Shown in pieces: positions 1-8,565 of a stretch of DNA of 37,840 nucleotides. A program made the translations under genes and the position numbers. Within the stretch, counting starts at the first letter, position 1. Every line of letters begins with the position of its first letter. This DNA is from Deltaproteobacteria bacterium (GTDB taxonomy: Bacteria > Desulfobacterota > RBG-13-43-22), in the NCBI GenBank assembly GCA_016219065.1, contig JACRCK010000367.1, positions 1 to 37,840 on the forward strand. The letters run 5' to 3'. The notes beneath the pieces are model-generated. The model searched no databases and had not been told where the DNA came from. It saw nothing but the letters and a program-made list of their open reading frames with translations.

Positions 1-848
1 GGGCCGATCTCCCGGATATTCTCCCCGGCCGTCTCCGGCTCCTCCGGAAAATTAATGGTAAACCCGACCTGGAGCCCGCAGGAGATGGACATCATCTGCT
101 CGCCGATCCAGGCAAAGGGCAGGAAGGAGACAAAATCGTCTTCCGGGTTGCAGGGGTCCACTTTCATCATGGCCTGACCCATGGTCAACATATTGTAATG
201 GGACAGCAGGGCCCCCTTGGGCAGGGCCGTGGTCCCGGAAGTGTAAAAGAGCAGCGCAATATCCCGAGTCTTCCCGGCGGCTACTGTTTTCTCGAACAGG
301 CCGGGATCCTTTTTTTCCAGGTCTCGTCCCCGTTCCATGACTTCGCTCAGGCTGATCAGCATGGGATCGTCGTAACCCCGCATGCCCTTGGGGTCATCCC
401 AGATGATCTTTTTCAGATAGGGGCAGCGGTCCTTGATCGACAGGGCCTTGTCCACTTCTTCCTGTCCCTCCCCCACCAGAAAAACGGCGTCGGAATGGTT
501 GATGATATAGGCCACTTCGTCCATGAGCGAATCCTGGAAAAGCCAGACCGCGATGCCGCCCGCCGCTAGGGTACCCATCTCCGCCCAGAGCCCCTCCGGC
601 CGGTTGTCCCCGATCATGGCCACCTTGTCTTCGCGCTGGAGTCCCAGACTGATCATGCCCAAGGCGATGTATTTTACTTTATCCAGGTAGTCCTGCCAGG
701 TAATGGGCGCCCAGATGCCGAATTCCTTCTCCCGCATGGCCGCTTTCCCGGACCCATATTTTTTAGCCGTTTCCACCAGGACCTTGGGCAGGGTCAGCTC
801 CTCGGTGATCTGGAAGGGGATGGTAAAGGTTTTATCTCCGTGTGGCAT
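1..848 (-). CDS. Long-chain acyl-CoA synthetase / AMP-dependent ligase, N-terminal part (truncated by window start)
   Basis: Own translation of minus strand from ATG at 848: MPHGDKTFTIPFQITEELTLPKVLVETAKKYG...; contains LLFYTSGTTALPKGALLSHYN (AMP-binding motif). SD GGTGAGGAGG just upstream; overlaps the end of the ABC ATPase gene by 17 bp. Confidence 0.85.
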   Translation of the reverse strand, partial: MPHGDKTFTIPFQITEELTLPKVLVETAKKYGSGKAAMREKEFGIWAPITWQDYLDKVKYIALGMISLGLQREDKVAMIGDNRPEGLWAEMGTLAAGGIAVWLFQDSLMDEVAYIINHSDAVFLVGEGQEEVDKALSIKDRCPYLKKIIWDDPKGMRGYDDPMLISLSEVMERGRDLEKKDPGLFEKTVAAGKTRDIALLFYTSGTTALPKGALLSHYNMLTMGQAMMKVDPCNPEDDFVSFLPFAWIGEQMMSISCGLQVGFTINFPEEPETAGENIREIG

Positions 849-1644
849 ACAGATCCTCCTCACCCAGGTAGGCGTCGACCACTTGCGGATTGGCCTGGAC
901 TTCTTTCGGCGTGCCCGTGACGATCTTATTCCCGAAATTCAACACCGAAACACTATCGGAAATATCCATAACCACCCCCATGTCGTGCTCCACCAGAATA
1001 CAGGTAACTTTCCAGCGCTCTTCTTCGCTGATATCGATGATGAAACGGGCCATATCCTCCACTTCCTCCAGGTTCAATCCGGCCAGCGGTTCGTCCAGGA
1101 GGAGCAGTTTGGGGTTCAGGGCCAGGGCCCGCCCCAGTTCCACCCGCTTCTGCATGCCGTAGGGGAGCATCCCTACGGTCTTGTTCCGGATGGACTCGAT
1201 CTCCAGGAGGTCGATGATCTCCTCTTCGATGAATTCCCGGGCCTTGATCTCCTCCCGGGCGGTCTTGCCGAAATAGACGGCCCCGCTAATGATGCCGGAT
1301 TTCAGATGAATGTGCCGTCCCAGGCGGATGTTGTCCAGCACGGTCATGCCCTTGAAGAGTTCGATCTTCTGAAAGGTTCTAGACAGGCCCAACCCGGCCC
1401 GCCGGTGAGGGGACAGCCGGGTGATCTCCTGCCCCTGATAGTGAATGCCCCCTTTTTGGGGGTGGTACAGGCCGTTGATGCAGTTGAGCATGACGGTTTT
1501 ACCGGCGCCGTTGGGCCCGATGATCGAGTGAATTTCCCCCTGCCGAACCTCAAAACTCACCCCGGAGAGGGCGGCCACTTTTCCGAAATACATGTGGATA
1601 TCATCCACTTTCAGCATTACCGGCCCAAGCTGTTCCGACGCCAT
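832..1644 (-). CDS. livG: Branched-chain amino acid-type ABC transporter ATP-binding protein (LivG-like)
   Basis: Walker A GPNGAGKT, LPYGMQKRVELGRALALNPKLLLLDEP signature/Walker B, LivG-like length and C-terminus. Confidence 0.85.
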   Translation of the reverse strand: MASEQLGPVMLKVDDIHMYFGKVAALSGVSFEVRQGEIHSIIGPNGAGKTVMLNCINGLYHPQKGGIHYQGQEITRLSPHRRAGLGLSRTFQKIELFKGMTVLDNIRLGRHIHLKSGIISGAVYFGKTAREEIKAREFIEEEIIDLLEIESIRNKTVGMLPYGMQKRVELGRALALNPKLLLLDEPLAGLNLEEVEDMARFIIDISEEERWKVTCILVEHDMGVVMDISDSVSVLNFGNKIVTGTPKEVQANPQVVDAYLGEEDLYATRR

Positions 1645-1914
1645 AGGGCGATTCTCCTTCCTTAACTGGGAAGTATGGTTTTTTATGCCTTACCTAAACA
1701 GGGAAGGCGGCCTGAATATGGTTACCTGATTGAAAAGAGTGAGGAGGGCAATTTAAGGACAATATTATCGTCAATGTTGTAAATTACACCTATTTATTTA
1801 TTTTTAGAAATAATAAAATATTGTAATCATTTTGGATGGTAGGGATTATGGATATCTAAATTTGGGAAGGATGTCAAGTTGATAAAATAGTAGGTAAATA
1901 GTAGGTAAAAACTA

Positions 1915-3513
1915 CTATTCAGGCGAATAGGACAAAAGATGGGACCTTAAATTGATTTTTTTATGCTTCAATTTAAGTTTACTCCGAATGTTATGCCGGT
2001 GAAATAAAACCGTATTTTTGGATAGAAAGAGCAACTCGGCAATCTCCTTGTTGGTTTTGCCTTCCTTGACCAGGTTGGCCACCTTGATTTCCATGGAGGT
2101 CAAATTGAAATACTTGGAAGACATACGGCCGATAAAGGGCGAGATGATGTTATTGAGATTGGACTCCATGATGTCGATCAGGGTCTGTTGCGTGGTGTTC
2201 AGCCGCCCTTTTTTAAGCCGTTCCACGTAAGGGGAAATCAATTCCTTGACATTGGACAATACGTCTTCCCCCAATTCCTTCTTGTCCTCTTCCCGCTGTT
2301 TCAAAAGGACCTTCAGGGCCGTATTGACTTCTTCCAGATGGTGGGACTGGGCCTTGAGCTCCACTTCCCTCTTCCGCAGGGCCTTTTCCACCCGTTTGCG
2401 CTCTTCCACTTCCTGCTTGAGCTGGGTATTGATCTTGGCCAGTTCGGCCGTCCGCTCCTTGACCCGGTCTTCCAGGTGGTCGTGGTATTTTTTCAATTCC
2501 TGTTCGGCCTGCTTCTGGGCGCTGATATCCCTCAGGATGACGATATTCCCGGCCTGCCGGCCGTCACGATTTTTATAAATCGTCGAGCTGATCTGCACGT
2601 CCAGTACCCGGCCGTCCTTGGTCAGTCGTTTGGTTTCAAAAAGCCTGATCTTTTTCCCCTGCAGCATCAGTTTGATGGCTTTTTGGGTTTCCGGCCAATT
2701 TTCCTCGGGCACAAATTGGATCTGTGTGCCCGTGACCTCTTCGCTGGAAAAGCCGAAGGTCTGCTCAAAGGCGGGGTTGACATACGTGGCCGTGCCGTTC
2801 ATGGTATAGACCACGATGGGATCCGGAGAAGAGGTCAGCAACGAACGATATCTTTCTTCGCTTTCGCGCAGCGTTTCTTCGGTCTGTTTTCGTTCGGCCA
2901 ATTCCCGGCGGACCTCAGTGTACAGTTTGGCTTTATCAATGGCCACCAGCGCCAGTTCAGCAAAACGTCCCAGGAAGGCCAGATCTTCATCCTGGAACCT
3001 TTTATCGGGATCGACACTGGCCAGACCGATGACCCCGTGAAACCGGTTTCTGTCCTTGAGGGGGATGCCGACCACAGAACAGAGGGCGTCCAGAGACCGG
3101 TCGCTGATGCGATCCTTCCAGTCACGGTAATCGTCCACCAGAATGGGCTGTTTGGTCTCCCAGACCTTACCGCCCACCCCTTCCCCCATCTTCACGCGCC
3201 GGCCCAGTTGTTTTTCAAAAAAACCCATGCCGACCCGCATTTGCATTTTCGTATCCCCGGGCTCCAGGAGATAGATAAACCCGCTTTCGGTCTGGCTCAG
3301 CCGGGCGGCCCGATGCAGTATGACCTCCAATAATTCTTCCTTGTCCAGGCGGTCAATCAGCCCCAGGGACGTCTCGTGCAAGGCGGTCAAGTGTTCATTT
3401 TTTCGCCGCAGTAAGCGCTCCGCTTCCCCGAGCCGGAAGATTTCCTCTTGCAGGTCTTCCAGCCCGGCAGGCCGTTCAGCCGGTTGGCTTTGGCCGGTCG
3501 CTTGTCCCGACAT
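1915..3513 (-). CDS. GAF-PAS sensor protein with C-terminal LuxR-type helix-turn-helix
   Basis: 532 aa: GAF-like N-terminal half, PAS (EERYRSLLTSSPDPIVVYTMNGTATYVNPAFEQTFGFSSEEVTG), coiled coil, C-terminal LTSMEIKVANLVKEGKTNKEIAELLFLSKNTVLFHRHNIRSKL (LuxR HTH). No histidine kinase core seen. Confidence 0.85.
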   Translation of the reverse strand: MSGQATGQSQPAERPAGLEDLQEEIFRLGEAERLLRRKNEHLTALHETSLGLIDRLDKEELLEVILHRAARLSQTESGFIYLLEPGDTKMQMRVGMGFFEKQLGRRVKMGEGVGGKVWETKQPILVDDYRDWKDRISDRSLDALCSVVGIPLKDRNRFHGVIGLASVDPDKRFQDEDLAFLGRFAELALVAIDKAKLYTEVRRELAERKQTEETLRESEERYRSLLTSSPDPIVVYTMNGTATYVNPAFEQTFGFSSEEVTGTQIQFVPEENWPETQKAIKLMLQGKKIRLFETKRLTKDGRVLDVQISSTIYKNRDGRQAGNIVILRDISAQKQAEQELKKYHDHLEDRVKERTAELAKINTQLKQEVEERKRVEKALRKREVELKAQSHHLEEVNTALKVLLKQREEDKKELGEDVLSNVKELISPYVERLKKGRLNTTQQTLIDIMESNLNNIISPFIGRMSSKYFNLTSMEIKVANLVKEGKTNKEIAELLFLSKNTVLFHRHNIRSKLKLKHKKINLRSHLLSYSPE

Positions 3514-3662
3514 AGTGTTGTTCCTTTGTGGCGTTAGGGATGGGGGAGTAATGGCGTCACCGTCCCCGGCCCGGGATTAAATAATTTGGTTTTAATTTTG
3601 GAGTACCCGGCCAAGATTGTCAAAAAAAAAACCGGCCCGGGCCTGGTCTTCCGGCATCCGGC

Positions 3663-3691
3663 TTGACAGGTCGGAAGAAAAAACGCATAAT
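3663..3691 (+). promoter_or_regulatory. Predicted sigma70-type promoter
   Basis: TTGACA (3663-3668), 17-nt spacer, CATAAT (3686-3691). Confidence 0.65.
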
Positions 3692-3732
3692 AACGGCGGC
3701 TGATTGAACGATCTGGGAAAGGAGGTGACCCC

Positions 3733-3849
3733 TTGGGACGACATAAAAAAATTGAACGGACCCGGGAAATCGAACGCCGGCGCCATCGGAAGCTGAAACG
3801 GAAGAAACTGGCCGCCAAAGCCGGCGGCCAGGTTCCCCCAACCGCCTAA
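3733..3849 (+). CDS. 38-aa highly basic small protein (not in supplied ORF track)
   Basis: TTG start preceded by AAAGGAGGTGACC; translation MGRHKKIERTREIERRRHRKLKRKKLAAKAGGQVPPTA*; consensus-like promoter about 40 bp upstream of the SD. Confidence 0.65.
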   Translation: MGRHKKIERTREIERRRHRKLKRKKLAAKAGGQVPPTA

Positions 3850-3854
3850 ATAAA

Positions 3855-4003
3855 ATCAAATTCGAAACTCGAAATTCGAAATTCGAAACAAATTCGAATG
3901 ATCAAAGCCCAAATGACCGAAACATAAGGTTCCACTGTTTCGAATTTCGAATTTGGGTCATTTGATTTTGTTTCGGATTTCGTGCTTCGGATTTCGAATT
4001 TAA
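3855..4003. repeat. Short-period intergenic inverted repeat (CGAAATT heptamer type)
   Basis: AAATTCGAAACTCGAAATTCGAAATTCGAAACAAATTCGAA ... TTTCGAATTTCGAATTTGGG ... TTTCGGATTTCGTGCTTCGGATTTCGAATTT. Confidence 0.8.
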
Positions 4004-4056
4004 AAGTGCCGTTGTTTGACGGGTCGAGATGAATTCTCAGAATTTTTTTTGGAGAT

Positions 4057-5001
4057 CTAAAAAGTTCTGACCCGCTGCTCGTAGCTGTTTTCAATGGTCT
4101 GCACCAATCCGGTCAGCAGGCTGTTCACGGGGACCAGCCGGCCTAGTTTTTCTCCTTCCCGCACAATGGCACCGTTGATGTAATCGATCTCCGTCTTCTT
4201 TTGCCGCAGCACATCCTGGAGCATGGAGGAAATATTCGGACCGGTCTGGCGGCACACTTTGCGGACCTCCTCCAGCGGGTTGTCGAAAAGCAAGGGGATC
4301 CCCCGGGCTTCGGCCACCTGAACCGCCTCCCGCACCGCTGCGGCCATGATCCGTTCCGTAGCCGGAAAATCCAACAAGCCGCCGTTGCGCAAACCGGTCA
4401 AAGCCGTCAGGGCGTTGATCCCCACGTTGACCATCAGCTTGCTCCAGATCAGGCTACAGATCCGGGGTACGATCCGGGTCGCGAAACCGGCCGCGGCCAG
4501 ACAGGTCCGGGCCAACCGCAGACCGGGATGGGCCTCCTCCGAGGATTCCCCGAACCCCAGGCCGATATAGGTATCCCCCACCCCGGCGTGCCGGATCCGA
4601 CCGGGCCCCAGGGAGGTGGCCCCGTGGGAAGTGATGCCGGCCAGGATCTTTTCCGGCGGCAGGTATTTTCCCAGGAGTTCCACGTTGCCCACGCCGTTTT
4701 GAAGCGTTAAAAAATAAGGGCCGGAGGGCAGGGCCTGGAGCTGCCGGGCCACGCCCTCGGTGTCGTAGGCCTTCACGCAGATCAGAATCAACTCAACATC
4801 CCCCAGGGCGGCCGGATCCAGGGTGACCGGCACCATTTCCCGCACTTCCTCTTCCCCGGTCAGCAGCTCGATGCCCTGACGGCCGATCAGGGCCGCCCGC
4901 TCCGGGCGATGATCGAGCACCCGGACTTCCAGCCCCGCCCGAGCCAGCTTCACTGCCAGCAGGCCGCCCATGGCCCCCGGCCCCACGACCCCGATTTTCA
5001 T
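4057..5001 (-). CDS. panE: 2-dehydropantoate 2-reductase (ketopantoate reductase)
   Basis: MKIGVVGPGAMGGLLAVKLARAGLEVRVLDH Rossmann start; LTLQNGVGNVELL; ATGA overlap with upstream panB. Confidence 0.88.
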   Translation of the reverse strand: MKIGVVGPGAMGGLLAVKLARAGLEVRVLDHRPERAALIGRQGIELLTGEEEVREMVPVTLDPAALGDVELILICVKAYDTEGVARQLQALPSGPYFLTLQNGVGNVELLGKYLPPEKILAGITSHGATSLGPGRIRHAGVGDTYIGLGFGESSEEAHPGLRLARTCLAAAGFATRIVPRICSLIWSKLMVNVGINALTALTGLRNGGLLDFPATERIMAAAVREAVQVAEARGIPLLFDNPLEEVRKVCRQTGPNISSMLQDVLRQKKTEIDYINGAIVREGEKLGRLVPVNSLLTGLVQTIENSYEQRVRTF

Positions 5002-5858
5002 TTCTTTTTCCTTTTACTGCGACCGGTAAGCCGCTCAAGCTCTTTGGCCTCCATGGCAAAGCCGTGCTCCGGACCGGGGAAAACCCCCTCCCGGACTTCC
5101 CGAATATAGTCCGTCAGGGCCTGGCGGATGATGGGGTGTAACCGGACGTACTGTTTGACGAATTTGGGTTGAAATTTTTCGTAAAGGCCCAGCAGGTCGT
5201 TGGTGACCAGCACCTGTCCGTCGCACTCCGGTCCGGCCCCTATGCCGATGGTGGGCATCTTGAGGGAGCGGGTGATCAAACCGGCCAGTTTGTCCGGAAG
5301 GCATTCCATGACCACTCCAAAAGCCCCGGCCTCCTCCAGGGCCAGGGCGGAATCGAGCAGCCGCCGGGCCGTCTCCGCATCCCGGCCCTGGACCCGGAAG
5401 CCCCCCAGTTTGGAAACCGTCTGCGGGGTCAGTCCGATATGGGCCATGACCGGGATCCCGGCCTCGACTACGGCCTTAACCGTCTCGGCCACCTCCCGCC
5501 CGCCTTCCAGTTTTACCGCCTCACAGCCGGCCTCTTTTATAAAACGTCCGGCATTGCGGATGGCTTCCTCCCGGCTGATATTGTAGGACATGAAGGGCAT
5601 ATCCCCCACCAGCAGGGCGGTGCGGACCCCCCGCCGGACGGCCCGGCAATGATGCAGCATATCTGCCATGGTCACCGGGACCGTGGAATCATAACCCAGT
5701 ACCACCATGCCCAGGGAATCCCCTACCAGGACCACATCGATGCCGGACTGATCGATAAAGGAAGCCAGGGAATAATCATAGGCCGTCAACATGGCGATTT
5801 TTTCACCGGCCTTTTTCTTTTTCTGCAAATCCGCCGTGGTAATTTTTTTTGGTTCCAT
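4998..5858 (-). CDS. panB: 3-methyl-2-oxobutanoate hydroxymethyltransferase
   Basis: KITTADLQKKKKAGEKIAMLTAYDYSLASFIDQSGIDVVLVGDSLGMVVLGYDSTVPVTMADMLHHCRAVRRG...; start placed at MEPKK (ORF track extends to 5909). Confidence 0.93.
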   Translation of the reverse strand: MEPKKITTADLQKKKKAGEKIAMLTAYDYSLASFIDQSGIDVVLVGDSLGMVVLGYDSTVPVTMADMLHHCRAVRRGVRTALLVGDMPFMSYNISREEAIRNAGRFIKEAGCEAVKLEGGREVAETVKAVVEAGIPVMAHIGLTPQTVSKLGGFRVQGRDAETARRLLDSALALEEAGAFGVVMECLPDKLAGLITRSLKMPTIGIGAGPECDGQVLVTNDLLGLYEKFQPKFVKQYVRLHPIIRQALTDYIREVREGVFPGPEHGFAMEAKELERLTGRSKRKKK

Positions 5859-5900
5859 CTTCCCCCCCAATAAACTACTGTCGCTAAATTCGATAGTTTT

Positions 5901-5998
5901 AGGATTCAAAGGGTCAGCGGATACAAGGATTCAAACGAAAATTAATTCAATAATTTTATTGATCACTTGGTCCCTCGACCCCTTGAATCCTTGAAGCC
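5901..5998. repeat. Imperfect intergenic inverted repeat, AGGATTCAA type
   Basis: Left AGGATTCAAAGGGTCAGCGGATACAAG; reverse complement of right arm AGGATTCAAGGGGTCGAGGGACCAAG. Confidence 0.7.
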
Positions 5999-6012
5999 CA
6001 TTTCTAAAATGA

Positions 6013-6040
6013 AAAACCCCCGGACGCAGTCCAGGGGTTT
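6013..6040 (-). terminator. Rho-independent-like terminator downstream of folD
   Basis: Minus strand reads AAACCCCTGGACTGCGTCCGGGGGTTTTTCATTTT: GGAC/GTCC and CCCC/GGGG stem with 3-nt loop, then T-tract. Confidence 0.7.
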
Positions 6041-6120
6041 CAGCTTTCAGGGCTTCCCCGTCCCGGTCCGTTTCCCGGATCCAAGCGGTATGACCTTCAT
6101 TTTAGCCTTATTAAAATCTT

Positions 6121-6198
6121 GTCACCACAAAGGCGCCAAGGGCGCGAAGAATTTTAATTTTATCCTTTGCGTTCTTTGGGTCTTTGCGGTGAAGCAGC
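6121..6198. repeat. Intergenic inverted repeat (CACCACAAAGG ... CTTTGCGGTGAA type)
   Basis: CACCACAAAGGCGCCAAGGGCGCGAAGAA ... TTTGCGTTCTTTGGGTCTTTGCGGTGAA; imperfect approximately 30-bp arms. Confidence 0.75.
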
Positions 6199-6204
6199 GG
6201 GCCG

Positions 6205-7095
6205 CTACAAGCCGGCGGCCAGTTTGGCGGCCTTGACCGTGTTTTTCATCAGCATGGTTATGGTCATGGGCCCTACTCCGCCGGGAACGGGTGTAATCAA
6301 ACCGGCTACTTCCTTGACGTTTTCAAAATCCACGTCACCGGCCAAAATCGCTTTGCCGGACTCGCTCATCCCAATCCGGTTGACCCCGACATCGATCACG
6401 GCGGCCCCCGTCTTGACCCAGTCGGCCTTGACATACTTGGCTACGCCGGCGGCCACGACCAGGATATCCGCCCGGCGGCAATGGTCGATGATCTTGTCCC
6501 GCGGGGTTCCGGTATGGACGATCGTTACCGTGGAATTGGCCCCTTTTTGTTTCTGGAGCATGATATTGGCAATGGGTTTCCCGACGATATTGGAGCGGCC
6601 GACCACCACCAACTCGGCCCCCTTGGTCTCGACTCCGGAACGGACCAGCAGTTCCTGGATCCCGGCCGGGGTGCAGGGCAGGTAATCGGCTTCACCGATC
6701 ATCAACTTCCCTACATTGACCGGATGAAACCCGTCTACATCCTTCGCGGGATCGATAGCATAGAGGACCTTGGTTTCATTGATGTGCTTGGGCACCGGCA
6801 ACTGCACCAGGATCCCATGGATCTGGGGATCCTTATTGTATTTATCGATTAAAGCCAGCAAGGCCGCCTCGCTGATGTCCGCCGGCTGATTGTCCTGGAT
6901 GGAATAAAAACCTAACTCCTTGGAAGTCTTCTGCTTTGCGGTCACATAGCTTACCGAGGCCGGGTTTTCGCCGACCAGGATGGTTACCAGGCCGGGTGAC
7001 ACTCCCTTTTTGGCCTTCATTTCTTCCACTTCTTTTTTTAATTCTTCACGAATCTGCTTGGCAACTTCGGCACCGCTGATGATTTTTGCCGCCAT
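6205..7095 (-). CDS. folD: Bifunctional methylenetetrahydrofolate dehydrogenase/cyclohydrolase
   Basis: 296 aa with GILVQLPVPKHINETKVLYAIDPAKDVDGFHPVNVGKL and TPAGIQELL...VVGRSNIVGKP motifs; PGGVGPMTITMLMKNT C-terminus. Confidence 0.96.
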   Translation of the reverse strand: MAAKIISGAEVAKQIREELKKEVEEMKAKKGVSPGLVTILVGENPASVSYVTAKQKTSKELGFYSIQDNQPADISEAALLALIDKYNKDPQIHGILVQLPVPKHINETKVLYAIDPAKDVDGFHPVNVGKLMIGEADYLPCTPAGIQELLVRSGVETKGAELVVVGRSNIVGKPIANIMLQKQKGANSTVTIVHTGTPRDKIIDHCRRADILVVAAGVAKYVKADWVKTGAAVIDVGVNRIGMSESGKAILAGDVDFENVKEVAGLITPVPGGVGPMTITMLMKNTVKAAKLAAGL

Positions 7096-7303
7096 AAAAC
7101 TTCTCCTTTCGGGTCACGATTTGCATGATTTCAAAATCTGGAAGGAACGAATGATTTACCGGTTTTAAATTCCCCTTCTATTTAGCAAATGCCTTTGCAG
7201 GGAGTCAATTAAAAACTTGAATTTAATTTTTAGCGAAAACCGCCGATATATTTATCGAGCAATACCATTCGGCTGCCGGTTAATCCACTCGAGGTGAAAC
7301 ACC

Positions 7304-8386
7304 ATGGCCCAAATCGATGCCTTTTTTAAATTAATGAACGAACAGGGGGCTTCCGACCTCCACCTTTCCTCCGGGACCCAGCCCCTGCTCCGTATTCGGG
7401 GCGATTTGGAGCGCATCAAATATAAAATCCTGGAAAATGACGACCTGCGCTCCCTGCTTTTTGAGATAACCCCGGAAGACAAAATCAAGGAATTCGAAGA
7501 ATCGGGGGATATCGACTTCTCCCACGAAGTGCCCGGCCTGGCCCGTTACCGGGTCAATTTCTTCCGCCAATTGCATGGCATCGGGGCCGTTTTTCGTGAA
7601 ATTCCCAGTAAAATCATGACGATCGATGAACTGGGCCTGCCTCTGGTCATGAAAAGGATGGCCCTGCTGCCCAAGGGGCTGGTTTTGGTCACCGGACCGA
7701 CCGGCAGTGGGAAATCCACCACGCTGGCCGCCATTGTCGATCACGCCAACCGTTCCCGCAAGGACCATATTCTGACCATCGAGGACCCGGTCGAATTCGT
7801 GCACCAGAACATCAGTTGCACCATCAACCACCGGGAAGTGGGCCGCCACACCCGTTCCTTTTCCGCCGCCCTCCGTGGGGCTTTGCGGGAGGACCCGGAC
7901 ATCATCATGGTCGGGGAAATGCGTGACCTGGAAACCATCTCCCTGGCCATCGAGGCCGCTGAAACCGGCCACCTGGTATTCGCCACCCTCCATACCATCA
8001 GCGCCTCTAAAACCGTGGACCGTATTATCGAAGTCTTTCCCTCCCATCAGCAGGGTCAGATCCGGGCCACACTGGCGGATTCCCTGCGAGCCGTGGTGGC
8101 GCAAACCCTGTTTAAACGGATCGACCGGAAAGGCCGGGTGGCCGCCTTGGAAATCCTGATCGCCACCCATGCCGTCCGCAACCTGATCCGGGAGGGCAAG
8201 ACCTTTCAAGTCCCCTCGGTCATCCAGACCGGGAAAAAATACGGCATGACCACTCTGGACGATTCCATCATGGACTATCTGAAAAAAGGGGTCATTTCCG
8301 GGGACGACGCCTACTCGAAATGCGTGGACAAGGAAAAATTCAAATCCTATGTCTCCGAACTGGTGACCGACTTCACGGAGGTCTAA
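7304..8386 (+). CDS. pilT: PilT-family type IV pilus retraction ATPase
   Basis: Walker A GPTGSGKSTTLAAIVDH, IEDPVEFVH Asp box, GEMRDLETI, ATLHT His box. Confidence 0.9.
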   Translation: MAQIDAFFKLMNEQGASDLHLSSGTQPLLRIRGDLERIKYKILENDDLRSLLFEITPEDKIKEFEESGDIDFSHEVPGLARYRVNFFRQLHGIGAVFREIPSKIMTIDELGLPLVMKRMALLPKGLVLVTGPTGSGKSTTLAAIVDHANRSRKDHILTIEDPVEFVHQNISCTINHREVGRHTRSFSAALRGALREDPDIIMVGEMRDLETISLAIEAAETGHLVFATLHTISASKTVDRIIEVFPSHQQGQIRATLADSLRAVVAQTLFKRIDRKGRVAALEILIATHAVRNLIREGKTFQVPSVIQTGKKYGMTTLDDSIMDYLKKGVISGDDAYSKCVDKEKFKSYVSELVTDFTEV

Positions 8387-8393
8387 AACAGGA

Positions 8394-8486
8394 GATTGGA
8401 GTGCTGGAGTATTGGAGTGTTGGGTGTGGGAGAAGGGATTTTTGAGAACCAGTACCCCTCTACTCCATTACTCCAGCACTCCAGTC
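8394..8486. repeat. GGAGTRNT octamer inverted repeat, copy 1
   Basis: Left GATTGGAGTGCTGGAGTATTGGAGTG (8394-8419); reverse complement of right arm (8460-8486) GACTGGAGTGCTGGAGTAATGGAGTAG. Confidence 0.85.
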
Positions 8487-8512
8487 AGGCCTTTTGAAAA
8501 CATTTTTTAGAG

Positions 8513-8549
8513 ATACGAATTGTGTTAGAATGCAATAATTCGTATTGCA
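8513..8549 (+). promoter_or_regulatory. Overlapping inverted repeats just upstream of the second pilT-like gene
   Basis: ATACGAATT (8513-8521) pairs with AATTCGTAT (8537-8545); TGCAATA (8531-8537) pairs with TATTGCA (8543-8549); SD-like GGAAAGAGG at 8552-8560. Confidence 0.5.
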
Positions 8550-8565
8550 ACGGAAAGAGGAACCT

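Noticed and set aside
2188-3333. 381-aa plus-strand ORF antisense to the GAF-PAS-LuxR gene
   Set aside because: Shadow ORF: low-complexity Phe/Gly/Asp/His-rich translation and opposite to a gene with clear domain motifs.
3846-4094. 82-aa minus-strand ORF FEIRSTKSETKSNDPNSKFET...
   Set aside because: Translation of the CGAAATT-type intergenic repeat rather than a gene.
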